Shown: positions 31,733 to 42,708, numbered from the stretch's first letter. The stretch: 64,000 bases of DNA from Diphasiastrum complanatum (GCA_029204225.1 CM055109.1:35846496-35910495), one strand, 5' to 3'. Made by a program: numbers and translations. The notes: generated from the letters alone by a model not told the origin.

Positions 31733-32064
31733 ACAAGTTATCCCCGCATTATTGTGGACCCTAGAAAATTGTTAAAAGAATCAGTGATGTTTCTTATAAG
31801 TTAGATTTTCCTTAAACTTGTAAAGTGCATCCTCTATTTCATGTTTCTAGATTGAAACGGGTTTTACATAACGATGATAACTTGTTGTCTAATGGTTTGT
31901 TTGCATTCCAGGAGCAGGGAGAAGTAACCCATGGGCCAACGAGGGTATTGGATAGGCGGGAGAGGCGTTTACATCTAATCTGTGAGTACTTGGTCGCTTG
32001 GCATGGCAGGCCCCAATCTGATGCTACCTGGGAGACCGTGAAACCATCGTGGACGATGTTATCT
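31733..32064 (+). pseudogene. pol: Chromovirus integrase tail with chromodomain
   Basis: After further frameshifts the tail reads CKVHPLFHVSRLKRVLHND, then THGPTRVLDRRERRLHLICE, then YLVAWHGRPQSDATWETVKP. This is a chromodomain, and it places the element in the chromovirus branch of Ty3/Gypsy. Chromodomains bind histone marks and direct insertion. The aromatic Tyr and the two Trp positions are kept. Confidence 0.85.
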
Positions 32065-32078
32065 GAGGGGGGAAGGGA
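32065..32078 (+). promoter_or_regulatory. Chromovirus polypurine tract
   Basis: GAGGGGGGAAGGGA directly before the 3' LTR start TGTACAGC. Confidence 0.9.
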
Positions 32079-32750
32079 TGTACAGCTTTTACTCCCTGTC
32101 CCGCATGTTTTACTGTTTTTACTTATAGATGTACTTCTTGTAAATACAGAAATGGCTAAGTCACCGGCCCGTGGTGACCTTTGTAACAGAAATGTAAATA
32201 AAGCTGTTAATTAAGTTTCTGAGTCTCAGAGTCGCATGTTGCTTGGGTATAGGGTACTAGGTCATTAATTAGGAATGGCTGGACTGACCTCCTAAAAAGT
32301 AGGAGAGTTGACTAGTCAACGTGACAATGTCATACGCTCATTGGGACACTTGGTCCAGTGAATGAGTGACACATGTCAGGGTTGACCAGTCAAACATGAC
32401 ACGTGTCGCATGCTCACTGGGACACTTGGTCTAGTGGATGAGTGACACATGTCAGCCTACTCACTTGCCTATGTGTCAGGGTACTGCCAAGTGGCAAGTG
32501 TCGACTGTGCATGGAGTTGGCCATGTGTCAAGATTTAGGAAGCGTCAAGGTTAAAGGGTAGAGAGAGTCTAGAGAGAGGCTTTCCTCATCATAATCTATG
32601 CAGCAAAGGTTGGGAGGAGACGACGCAGCCAGCTCCACTGTGTTTGTGTTTGATGCTATGTGCTTGTCGGAAATCAGAAAGGCTGGAAATTTGTGGCGAT
32701 CAGTGCATGTTTGGACGGGTGTCGATAGGAAGATCAGGGAGAGCCTAACA
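32079..32750 (+). repeat. Chromovirus 3' LTR
   Basis: Starts TGTACAGC and ends CCTAACA. It is 13 bases shorter than the 5' LTR. The main loss is near 32,555, where the 5' LTR has the segment holding its TATA-like box, so this LTR probably lacks that promoter element. The poly(A)-type sequence AATAAAGC lies near 32,200. Confidence 0.92.
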
Positions 32751-32755
32751 GATGG
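32751..32755. repeat. 5-bp target-site duplication (right)
   Basis: GATGG, identical to 26,750-26,754. Confidence 0.8.
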
Positions 32756-35400
32756 GTTCACTTTCCCTAACCCAAGGGCAATGGAAATAATACAAGTAAA
32801 CTTGTTCTCTTGTCATTTTATATTAAACCTATATGGGCAATCATCTTTGTAGAAAGGTGTGCTATTCAGCCTTTTGTTGATTATTTTAAAAATTTTGGAG
32901 ATTCATCTAAGATGTAAAGTTTTTGTCCAATACTTTTGTTTTATGCATGATCTTGTGTGCGGATATTCTTTGTTCAAGAGGGAAAAGTTATCAAGGTTTT
33001 AGCAAGCTGCTCTAGTTTTAGTGCTTGGAAAAGGTGGACCCTAATTAGAGTCTACTATAGCTCATTGGATTGTTAGGAGGGTTAGATTGCTATTTGATCC
33101 ATGATTTTGTGTGCATGAAGAAGAAACGAATTTTGAAACCCAAAAAATTAGCTCACTTATTTTGGTAAAATAATCTTATATATTTCAGTTTGAGAATTTT
33201 CTGGGGAGCTCTTGCAACTAGGTTGTCAAGTAAGCAACTAAAAATTTATCTCATTAGAAGACCTAAGAAGTGGGTGCTCACAATCCAGCTTCCAGTAGGT
33301 CATTTTTTCAGTAGGTCGTTTTTCATATGTGGAGAGTTATCTCTTCCTGTTTCTCAAGCCAACTTTCACATTTTGCCTCTACTCCAAAATCAAAGGATCA
33401 ACCTTCAACACCACAATATTTGCATGATTTGTAGCTCATTGATAGTTAGGTGTCTTCAGCGTATACATTCAAGATCCCTTAAATATTAAAAGCTACCTTT
33501 GACCTTATCTTATCGATTTTCACACACATTTGTTTGGTGTATTTGGAGCATCTTCTAGGCATCTTCCGTCAAGTGTATTTTGGTTTCTACTTGCCACTAC
33601 CACACCTTTGAAGAATCTTTGATAGCCTACTGATATTTTAAGAATAAGGTGGCTTTCTGGACCTATAATTTGTACATCATTTTCAACACACTAGCACAGT
33701 TATTGCACTACTGAGTTTGCCCTTTATTTATGTAGTAGGCCTTGAGTTTAGATAAGGATGAGCAGCCTTAGCCCTAATCTATTAGCTTCCAAAAAGGTTC
33801 CATTAGGGTCCTCTAGCATAATACATAGGAGGCAGAGACACTCATTCATTAGCTTATGATTTGATCTACTCTTGACTTCATTGTAGGTGACTCATTTGCA
33901 GTGCTTGTCTGTTGATTTTCATTGATTTCCATGTAGTAATCTTAGTGGGTGATTGCGATCGTTCATTGTTTTCGGTCTATTGTTCTCATGTAATAACATA
34001 TCGAATTGTTCGTAACTTACTATCAAAGCACTTTCTTTGAGTATTTAGTAAGGCACTACTTTCTTATTTTTCTTCTTTGTGCTTGCTTTCTTCAATTGTG
34101 GCAGAAAACCTTGGATTTTTTTTGTTGGCTCTAACTTCATTACATTGATGAGATTTTCATTCTAATTGGATCTTTGAACTCTATGATGAAGGGTTTCCGA
34201 GAACATATCAATATTTGCCTCTTTGACAGTTGGAAGATTGGCAAAAATCAAGGAAGTTTTACCCATTCCCTATCAAAACTTTTTTGTGTGTCATTAAAAT
34301 TCCATTCTATTAGTTGCATTCACCTCCTATCATAAGTCACTACAATGAGATGTATAGTCTTAAAAAATGGCCTTCATAAGTTAGGGTTCCAAAAACCCAA
34401 AGTTTGACAATTTGGAAAGTCACTTTCTGTTGTACTGGTCAGTCACCACTTTTAAAAATGAGCATAGATCTATAGGTGCCAAACTAAGGTGTGACTACTG
34501 ATCCAACTTTCAAGTCAAATGGAATTGTCCATTAGAAGTTAATACCAACTCAGATTTTGTTCAATCTAAGATATGTATATTTTTTCAATGTGGCTTTTGA
34601 GATTCTTTTCGGTTAGACGAGTTCATAGCACTTTAGAGCTCATTCATTGAAGTTTAGTTCACAAGATCTTTCTAGTGAAATTTTGGTCAAAGTAGAACAA
34701 TATTTTGTTTTATGTAAGATACATCCTGATTAAATGTTGTGTGGATGTTCCTATTCTTTGTTGTTTGCAAGTTCATAGCACTTTACAAATCATTTATCGA
34801 ACATTCCTACCAAAAGACATTGCAATTTCAAGTTTCTACATATTTTTCTTACAACTTTGTAATTTTTTGTGTCCTCTTCTACAAATGTTTAAATGATTAG
34901 GCTTCCTATACTAAAACACTATATAACTGGTGTGAAATTTGAGGCTCATTAAACCTTCTAAATTAGACGTGCTATTTCATATTCTAACACTTTATAGGCA
35001 AAATTTCCTTTTAAACAAAGTGACAAAATAGATTACAAGAGTCGAGACATCTAGCACTTTCATACTTACTTTTGAATCTTTCACATTAAACATGAACCTT
35101 TGATTCACTTGTAGAACTCCATCCTTGTCAATTGAGCTTTTCACCTAAGCCATACATATGGAGGTTTAACCAATAGTGCAAAGCATGTTTTTTTTTCACT
35201 TTGCTTCAACAAAATGACACATCATCTACATTCAAAAACATCCTCATTCTTTGTAACTAAAAGTGCAAAGTGAGTTTTTTTTCTTTGCATTTTGCATGCA
35301 AAAACATCATCATGTTCTTTGGAAAGAAATATTAAGACCTATGCTTAATTCTTGGTGTAGAAAAGGAAACATTTGTGACTACTCAACCATCATAATGATA
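32756..35400. other. AT-rich non-coding DNA
   Basis: No recognisable gene on either strand. Weak internal repeats: GTTCATAGCACTTTA near 34,621 and again near 34,770. Near 35,180-35,310 are two phrases of GTGCAAAG followed by a T run. Confidence 0.45.
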
Positions 35401-35429
35401 CAAAGCATTTACCATTATGTTTAAAGATC

Positions 35430-35590
35430 AACGTTGCGTTTCTTGATGATAATATTAACAGCTGCAATACTTCAGGTTCATCTTCAACATAGTGGACGTT
35501 GACAGTAGATTCAGTTTCTAATTCAATGGGATGGTCGTCATGTTGAGGAGGCCACATGGGAGCCTACAGATATTTTTTATCATACACCGT
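35430..35590 (+). pseudogene. Chromodomain fragment, second copy of the Gypsy-like family
   Basis: This aligns with 4,240-4,400. After a 1-base frameshift the frame reads QFLIQWDGRHVEEATWEPTD. The conserved Trp that is a stop in the first copy is intact here. It shows that the family encodes a chromodomain at its 3' end. Confidence 0.7.
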
Positions 35591-35858
35591 TAGTTGCAAA
35601 TCAGGCTCGTGCTCTATTTGTCCTTGTTCAATCGTCTACATTTGATATAGTTGCTGATCCACCAGAGCTTGATATTCAACGATTATATCTTTTTCACCTA
35701 CATTTAGCCCGAGGGGCTTTGTTTTTTCACAGGGGAGAGTTATGGACTTGGCTCATTACATTTCTTGTGTCCTTCTTTATTACTTTATTGTTATGCATAA
35801 GTAAGCCCCTAGGCCCTTTTTATTCATGTACTGGTCTGTCTGAGTTCCACTTTCTATG
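35590..35858 (+). CDS. Hydrophobic open frame after the chromodomain (element-specific)
   Basis: The chromodomain frame stays open for about 85 further codons to a stop near 35,857. It reads ADPPELDIQRLYLF near 35,655-35,695 and then a strongly hydrophobic stretch WTWLITFLVSFFITLLLCIS near 35,745-35,805, long enough for one membrane helix. Copy 1 lacks this segment, because its sequence jumps from the chromodomain to DNA equivalent to 35,960. I do not know a chromovirus integrase with such a tail. It could be a real element protein, host DNA acquired by this copy, or chance in T-rich DNA. Confidence 0.25.
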
Positions 35859-35949
35859 ATGTACTCCTTTTGTCTTATATGCCTTATGGCATGGAAAAGA
35901 CATTAACGAACTTATTCATTTATAAGGTACTTGGCCACATGTATTGGAG

Positions 35950-36250
35950 TGGGGGCCCTCTTGTAGAAGGGTGCACTATTATCCCTCCTTATCCATTTCA
36001 ATTAGGTTCAATGACATTATCTTATCCTCTGGAAGGCTCCATGAAGGGTTCCATTTTAGGGCCTCCTTGTGGGTATAAGGAAGACCTATTCATTTCATAG
36101 CTGATGATATTGATCTCTCTCTTTAGTCTCCTCAAGCATTCTCTTTGTATCTTTCTAGGGTTAGTTCTTGCTTATGTGCTACTTTCTTAACTTAGCTATT
36201 GATTTGCTGTAAATCTATTCGTAACTTGCCCTCCCTATGTGCTAGTGTGT
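35950..36250 (+). repeat. 3' terminal region of the Gypsy-like family, copy 2
   Basis: Matches 4,400-4,640, with the shared phrases AGCTGATGATATTGATCTCTC, TCTAGGGTTAGTTCTTGCTTATG and ATTCGTAACTTG, and is followed by a GA tract. It lacks the 41-bp duplication of copy 1. Confidence 0.6.
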
Positions 36251-36261
36251 GCACATAGAGC

Positions 36262-36264
<3 letters not shown>

Positions 36265-36299
<35 letters not shown>

Positions 36300-36410
36300 G
36301 GAGGGGGGGCAGCAATGGACTGGGGGAAAGGGGTGGGGGGCATCAAATCAGGGGGGAGGGAGTGCAAAAAGGGAAAGGGGAGAAAGGGGTGCGAAAAGGG
36401 TTGCAAGCAT
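36265..36410. repeat. (GA)n and G-rich purine tract
   Basis: GA repeat at 36,265-36,296, then about 110 bases of almost pure purine with many G runs (AGGGGGGG, GGGGTGGGGGG, GGGGGGAGGG). The G runs could form G-quadruplexes or triplex DNA. Confidence 0.85.
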
Positions 36411-36419
36411 TTTTTTTTC

Positions 36420-37307
36420 TTTTAAATGGTTGCATGTGTTGCGACCAAAGGCGCTCGCACGTACGAGCGTTTTTTTTTATTTAATTAAAAAAATAGAAAA
36501 TAAATAAAGATTAACATGAAACAACAAAAAAGCACCTGAAAGACTTGCGTTGGTACTAGTGTAAGCTTACCTCTTTCAAGCTAAAACTTCGAAATGAAAA
36601 TCTTGAAAAAAAATTGAAAAGAAACAGAACTGGAGTGCTTCTCTCTCACACTAAAATGCCAAAAAAAAAAATTGGTTTTCTGCAGATTTTGACCCTACTT
36701 CACTAGATTTACCATTACTTTCTTGATTTTAATCCAAATTAAGAAACTCAATACCTTCAAAAAGCTAAGAGCAAGCTCTATCAGCCTATAAGTTCAGATC
36801 GTTGATTAAATGTGATAGGTCAAATTTGCAACAAAACAAGTTTAAAATTTCAAAGAAAGAAAACTAGCAAAAATTCAGCTAGAAAACAAAAATTGTCATA
36901 ACTTCTTTAATACTAATCCAAATGACCTACCATATAAATCATAATATTAAAGCTAAGAAAAATCTCCAAAAACCTATATAAAGGTTAAAAAAAGGAATCA
37001 CTCAGGTCATGTCAAGTAAAGCTTTAACAAAAATTTAATCACCTATATTGACAGCTTTTAGGAGAATTCAATAACTTCTGCTTCTCTGACCCAAATGGCT
37101 TGCAAATTGGTACAAATAGAAGCTAAACAAAGCTCTATAAGGCTATGTACTTAGAACTGAAATTGAAAACAAGATAGAACTCCAAAAATTGACCAAACTG
37201 GTTTGAAAAACTCAAAACTAAATTACTAGCAAAAAGAAAGCTCAAACAATAATGAAATTTTCAAATAAGATCATAATCATGTTGGACAAAATGATTAATG
37301 GAGCTTA
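36420..37307. other. A-rich non-coding DNA
   Basis: No gene visible. The stretch lies inside the possible minus-strand LTR element that would use the primer-binding site at 37,308. Confidence 0.4.
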
Positions 37308-37319
37308 CGCTCTGATACC
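37308..37319 (-). promoter_or_regulatory. Primer-binding-site match (minus strand)
   Basis: GCTCTGATACCA is the exact reverse complement of the tRNA-Met primer-binding site TGGTATCAGAGC. It implies an LTR element on the minus strand with its 5' LTR at higher coordinates. I cannot see a CA/TG LTR border next to it, so the element is decayed. Confidence 0.45.
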
Positions 37320-37669
37320 AGAAATGCCATGTGCCAAACCTAAGCCAAGCAAGCAAAGAAATAGGGGCAACCATCACATGTACATTGATAAGAACCAAAG
37401 ATAGCAAATACCCAAAAGTTGCCAGAAAGCTCATATCAAAATGAAGAGCAAAAGGAGGTGGATCCATTGTGGAGAATGGGGAGTACATGGATTCATGTGA
37501 TGGGGCACATGAGACCTAGCAAGATCAATTCCCAAGGCTCACGTTCACAATTAGCCGTTCTCCAATACCCATTGGACTCAAAAGTTTCAAGTTATAGGTT
37601 GCAATTGATTTCTGACAAGAATGTAGGAAATGTTGTAGGTAGCAAAGGAAAACATTAGGATGGGGCTCA

Positions 37670-37880
37670 AGATAGGGCTGAGTTCTATGCTAACCAAAGT
37701 TGGTCACCTAGAGAGTTTGAGGTCAGAGAAGATACTATATGCCATAAGCTATCTCCCAACATATAGCAGATCATATAATATTTAATCAATTTTGTTATCC
37801 TTATTTGAAGCACTTTGAAGGGTCCAAAGAGGGAATCACCTGCATTCTTAAGGCTAAGAATTCCGTTTGGGGCCAACAAA
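37670..37880. pseudogene. pol: Gypsy integrase tail with an internal inversion
   Basis: On the plus strand 37,675-37,765 reads DRAEFYANQSWSPREFEVRE, the integrase block 'YAD.hR.prEFevGD'. The next expected block ('fGPFkVl.ri') is on the minus strand instead: 37,780-37,865 reads GDSLFGPFKVLQIR when reversed. The two halves therefore face each other, and an inversion breakpoint lies near 37,765-37,780. No other part of this element is visible. Confidence 0.5.
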
Positions 37881-37899
37881 GCTTACAATGGGTAATATA

Positions 37900-38960
37900 A
37901 TACATTTCTGAGCAATTTTGTACTTGAGGTACATGACACATACATTCAGCACCTGAATGAAGGCTCTCAGTCCTACGAAAAGGAAATTTTCAGATTAGAC
38001 ATTTGTTAGCAAAAATGCAAGCCTATATGCATATGTCGGAGCTTCAGAACTAGAAAAGGAAGCAAATTTCATTATGACCTGAACTATCTCAGAACTCTCT
38101 CCAGAAGCACATGAATTCAGATGGCTGGTGTGAAGAATAATCGTCCCAACCATAAACACCCCACTGCACTTTGAGTGCAACTACCTGCTATTGACCCCCA
38201 TGCCCCACCATGGACCTCCTGCTTCGTCACCCCAACTGCTTGCCAACTAGCATCTCGTTAGAGAATTACAATTCATATCGAAATGCTTGTCATGCAGTCA
38301 CACCAGGTCACAGCTTGTGAGCACCTATCCCAAGTTGAGGCCAGATATCCACTTCGGTTACCGACCTTCACCAATTCTTTGCCCTCTCATAATGGGTCAT
38401 GTCGAGGTCACATTAGAGCTAAACTGGGCTCTAACAGAAATCATAAAAACACAGCCTAACATGAGTTTACAAATGAAATGCACAAAGAACAAGCTGAAAG
38501 CTAAAATGGACTTGCTAACACTAATGAAGGAGGTGATAAATAGATGCATACTACCCAAAATAAATCCAAACATGATGGAAATAATATAAAAGAACATGTT
38601 TCGTTTCATATGTACAAGACATTTGGAACTGAAATGTTCGAAACGGGTACCTATGCCCTACTGATATATTTGGCAAATAACTTAAAATGTGATCCTTATT
38701 GTTTGTTCCATAACAACAACCGGAGCGGAAAAAAATCAAGACTTCCTTGAAGGATGTAAATGAAAGCATGCTATAGAGCTTGAGTTACTTAATAGAAAGC
38801 TATTTCTACCATATTCCCATGAAATACAAGGAAAATAACTAGATCCAAATATAAGGTCAAAGATATACTGATTAGATTGCTATCACAACTCGAGCATAAG
38901 TATGAAAACATACACTTTTGTTGCCTGCCTATCATTTTCTTGCTCTTTGACTAATTATAC
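37900..38960. other. Non-coding DNA
   Basis: No transposon block found. If the C2-like exon at 38,961-39,101 belongs to a host gene on the minus strand, this is its next intron; I found no continuing C2 exon here. Confidence 0.35.
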
Positions 38961-39101
38961 CTGTGAAGTTTTAAAAGAAATGTCCTCAATACGGATTTTG
39001 AAATATGGATCTTTTACATACGTCCCCAACATATGCTTTTTGAGGTCCTTCGCTTGAAGAATTACAACAGTTACTCGACAAGACCTGCTGGTATCTCTAA
39101 C
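38961..39101 (-). CDS. Candidate host exon encoding part of a C2 domain
   Basis: A 141-base exon on the minus strand, open in one frame for all 47 codons. It is preceded by an acceptor (TGACATGTGCAG) and followed by a donor (CAG/GTATAA). It reads CRVTVVILQAKDLKKH, then GTYVKDPYFKIRI, then FKTSQ. This matches the first half of a C2 domain ('l.V.vi.A.dL......g..dPYv.v.....kT'), a lipid- or calcium-binding fold. The next expected block ('NP.WnE.F') was not found downstream, so the exon is isolated or the intron is long. I cannot name the gene. Confidence 0.4.
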
Positions 39102-39403
39102 CTGCACATGTCAGAGAACATATGCCCTTTCAAATAGAGAACAAAAAAAAAAGGCAAGAGATGTGTGAGATGACGAACTGACTCTTAAACTACTTCATGT
39201 TTCTGCCTAGTTCTCACACAGACTAGAGCAGTCTATTTACAAACCGCAAAAATAGTGACGCGTTGCCTTTCAAGAAACTTTGAAAACATCATTAGTGGAC
39301 AGGTAAACTACAACCTCTTCTAGCCAACAAACAACTACTTGCCATTCAACCATAGCGTAAAAACAAGGAAACACGCACAAAAGAGATCCTTTGAAACTCA
39401 TAC

Positions 39404-39449
39404 CTGATTACGTAATGTTGGACATGGCCAAAAAAGTGGTTTTGATGAG
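39404..39449 (-). CDS. Candidate preceding exon of the C2-like gene
   Basis: A 46-base minus-strand stretch after an acceptor-like TTTGTAG and before a good donor (CAG/GTATGAG). It ends in phase 0, which fits the phase-0 start of the exon at 39,101. Joined in frame it adds SSKPLFWPCPTLRNQ. It is too short to classify and rests on splice-site logic alone. Confidence 0.25.
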
Positions 39450-41058
39450 CTACAAACAACGTTGAACATTTTACTGGACAATTTCCCTAATCATAGTCTT
39501 TGTTAAACTTCTATACCAAGTTCTCAATGTGTTGGATTGCATTCCATCACATCTCGGTTGTTTCATCTGATGTTGAAGTTAGATAAAATGTGGTAGTCTC
39601 CAACATTCCACCATGGAAAGAAAATTGTTGAAGTTTCGTTGATGCCAAGATGGAGTTCCTGATATCTTTGATCCAGGACTATACTTCAGGACACGTGTGA
39701 ATATGTCTTGTTCATTTGCTCGTTGATTTTTGGACATGTTCAACTATGTCTTTTTCTATAACTATAGATTGTGTGTTGTTGGAGGATAACAGAATCACTT
39801 GTCTAATCTGGTACATAATTAATAAATATGGAGGATACAATGTGAATTAAAAAAAATGAGCCAACTCTAATTTCAATGTAAACCAAAAAGCTCATTATAC
39901 CATCATAAAAGCCATGGCCAAATGGGAAAAAGAAAGTAAACAATGTTGCTTTTAAAGTGATTATTTTGTCAGTCTTGGTTTATTGGTAAGCCCTCAATGT
40001 TGGTTGTAAATCGCATTAGGAGTTGGTGCAAGTCCTTTGCTATGTGATTGGAAATTTGAGTATTAGTATATATAAGTTTTTGGCTACATGTTGGTGGTGT
40101 GATGTCTTCTAAAATTACATAGGTGCAAATTATCGGATCTGTTTGCATTGTTTCAAAACTGATTCAAGTTAATATTTATCAAGAAAATCTTTCATTGTGT
40201 TTGCAGGTACCAAACACAAACCATTTTGATCAAGTTTGGAGCTTAAATCTTATGTTGTGTTGTTATAGGCCTTTAGAACCACCTATAAGAGCAGCATTGG
40301 AAAGATCTTCATCCAATAGGTGTATGGCCAAAAAAGCAATAATACACCAGAAAATCTTGCAGTCTTTATCTTTAGGACTTCAGTACAAAGAATTCAACTA
40401 GGGTACGAGGGAACACGAAGAGAAAGGATGCTTACTACAACCAAAAAAGATCAGCTCGAGTACAAAAGAATCAAAGTACCCTTAAGTACAAGCCAGCTGG
40501 AAAAATTCACATATGTCTGAGCCAGGTTAGCTATACAAGAGCTGAGCTTGTGCAAAGTTAGAACATTCTTACAAGATTTTGACTGCCAAATACTATAAGG
40601 GAAAAGGATGGCCGTGGAACATATACTCTCGACATCTCTGATTAGCCTCAAGACCTAACTGCTTCATTGCATAAGCAGACGGATTCACAGGTTACTGGCA
40701 TAGAAATGAAACACTCAAAAGGAACAAGCTGAGACTGCTGCTTGGTGAAACAAAACATCTTACATGACACCTAAAAACGCAGAATTTCACAAGAAGTGTT
40801 CAAATACAATCCCTCATGTGCCTGTCATTCTTCTCAATAGAAACAGCTGTCTCGCATCATATGATGGTACATTGCCAGAATCTGAACGAGGCGGAAACCA
40901 AATTTTAAGGGGGGGCTTCAAAGGAATTCATTTTTGAAATCCTTAATGGCGAAGGCCTTGTAGTGTGTGCAGGTTGCAATACCTGCCAGCACTTCGGCAA
41001 CTTGGCGAAACATTCAGAAGACCAAGCTTATTATTCTACTTGCAACACACGTACAAGC
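39450..41058. other. Non-coding DNA or introns
   Basis: No transposon domain recognised. Short open frames at 40,123-40,401 (plus) and around 40,880-41,040 (minus) have no known motif. A 7-base C run breaks the latter. Confidence 0.35.
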
Positions 41059-41457
41059 TTATCGAAGAGTCAATACTGGAAGATTTGGGGGAGGAAAAGC
41101 AATTTGAACTGAATACAAGTTAAATTGATTAACAGAACGAAGAAAAGAAATTAATGTTAGAAACTGATTAAGAATATTGCACACGTTAGCAAAGACCTCA
41201 GGTTCAATCAAGCTAGTTGACTCCAAACTGTAACTGATGCCGTCTCCTGATTCAGCCAAAGGACTATGTCGGCTTTGCTCGGGGTCAATGGGATCGCCTG
41301 GGGCATGGGCATTTCCGATCTCCACTGGCGCCTTTTTCTGCTTACTCTTCCCAAGAAAGGAAAAAGATTGAAACCTTACGATTGGATTTTTGCTGGTCTT
41401 TGTTGATGGTTCCTCCTGCTCTTGAAATAAGGATTCACTCCGACGAATGTCAACCAT
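41059..41457 (-). CDS. Candidate first coding exon, unknown protein
   Basis: A minus-strand frame starts at ATG 41,457 (MVDIRRSES) and is open for 132 codons. The first 85 or so residues are polar and charged (Lys, Ser, Glu, Pro), as in a disordered N-terminus. After about codon 87 it turns hydrophobic, and a donor-like CTGAG/GTCTTTGC at 41,197 would end the exon there. The phase does not join directly to the exon at 39,449, so another exon would be needed. Composition is more gene-like than the surroundings and no transposon block is present. A host gene is possible, not shown. Confidence 0.3.
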   Translation of the reverse strand: MVDIRRSESLFQEQEEPSTKTSKNPIVRFQSFSFLGKSKQKKAPVEIGNAHAPGDPIDPEQSRHSPLAESGDGISYSLESTSLIEPEVFANVCNILNQFLTLISFLRSVNQFNLYSVQIAFPPPNLPVLTLR

Positions 41458-42560
41458 GATGCATGAATATAGTGATAAGTCAACCTATTATCCAGATAGA
41501 AGATGGATGTACTTCAACGGGCCTTGCAATCGCATTTCAATTATCCAAATGGGAAGTATTAGACTACCGCAGAGGAGACCTTTCAGCACAATCAAGAGTA
41601 GGAATGTTATTGCTATGATCATTCCCCCAGCCCAGTTCGCCTGGAAGGAACGCGTATCGAAAACGTTATGCTGTTCTAAATACACGTGCTATGGCGAGAC
41701 CGAAGACTATATATAAAGGTTCCAGTGGTAGTAATGTTAAAACATAGGTTCGCGTAAGAAAATGGGAATAACGCGTCTGCTTCACAATCTTGCTCTGGAA
41801 AGCCACAACTGACGAGCGCTGCCACAGGAAAGTCCAATAACATTGCAGGATACAAGAGCATTAGATTAAAGTCCAGAACAGAAGTCTTTACATTCTTGAA
41901 CAACAAAGCCTCGAACGCTACTCGCTCTCCAGAATTAAGCATAAACCCTTTAACAACAGAAACAAGCTCGTGGGTTCAAGATGAGATGCCACCGCAGAAT
42001 AGATTGATCGAGAATAGATCTTGGCATTAGCGTCCAACACTTCCCAAATGCACACTGGCTCCCTTTCAATCCTAAAATATTCCACTACCAATCAGAAGAA
42101 TCATCCAGATCTTCGTTCTGCTGTCGAAACCAAATAATAAACTTCCTAATTACGCGAATTCAAGCAAACAGTGCAGCGCTCAGTTCTCAGCAGTCCTCCA
42201 TACCAACTCGTGCAGCAATGGCAAAGAACACACCAAATTCCAGTTGCAATCGCCACAGAAATACGTCCTCATTTTGCTTCATACCTCACCCAAGCTATCT
42301 TCACCTCAAATTCCACAACAAATTCTTACCAGCAGCACCTCTGATCAAACCAAACCAATCATATCATAAGCTCTGAGAGACAGAGAGATGAGAGAGCCTC
42401 ATGATCCTGTCTAAGCCTTGATGCATGCATGTCGGTGTCTGTCTGTTGCTGCTGGTACACAAGGACGAGCAAATAAATCACCGATCGATCACCAGGGATT
42501 CAGCGATCATTCAGCCTAGAAGAGCGAGTACGGAATACATTTATCCTTAAAAGAAATCTT
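41458..42560 (-). promoter_or_regulatory. Possible long 5' leader and promoter of the minus-strand candidate gene
   Basis: Upstream of ATG 41,457 the DNA is less AT-rich, with CTCTCT-type pyrimidine stretches near 42,380-42,400. There is a donor-like GCTG/GTAAGAATTT near 42,330 and an acceptor-like CTTCCAG near 41,643, so a 5' UTR intron is possible. Several upstream ATGs occur. One opens a 45-codon frame with a hydrophobic stretch (MIIAITFLLLIVLKG, about 41,490-41,625). No TATA box is clear. Confidence 0.25.
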
Positions 42561-42691
42561 CTCGTCCACGTTCAGAGTACTGCAAACTCTGTACGGAACT
42601 TGCCTTTCAAAGAAAAGGAGAGGCCAAAAATTTATTCTTTTGTTTTGAAACAGTTTTGGTTCTTTCTTTTTTCTTTTTCTTTTTTTTGGGT

Positions 42692-42708
42692 GGGGGGGGG
42701 GGGGGGGG
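42692..42708. repeat. Poly(G) tract
   Basis: Seventeen G, followed by more short G runs up to 42,722. A T-rich run precedes it. Confidence 0.95.

Larger units (their letters stand above)
26755..32750 (+). mobile_element. Full-length Ty3/Gypsy chromovirus (5,996 bp)
   Basis: Two LTRs (26,755-27,439 and 32,079-32,750) are bounded by TG...CA and by a 5-bp duplication GATGG. A primer-binding site matching initiator tRNA-Met follows the 5' LTR and a polypurine tract precedes the 3' LTR. Between them, in Gypsy order, lie gag, protease, RT, RNase H, integrase and a chromodomain. Over the first 230 bases the LTRs differ at roughly 5 percent of sites by my count. The pol has several frameshifts, gag lacks its core, and some active-site residues are changed, so it is a dead copy that could move only if helped by another element. 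Confidence 0.93.

Noticed and set aside
40860-41060. A possible terminal exon on the minus strand (a stretch around KIWFPPRSDSGN)
   Set aside because: A run of seven C puts the promising stretch out of frame with the sequence before it, and a stop precedes it, so it cannot be joined without assuming an error.
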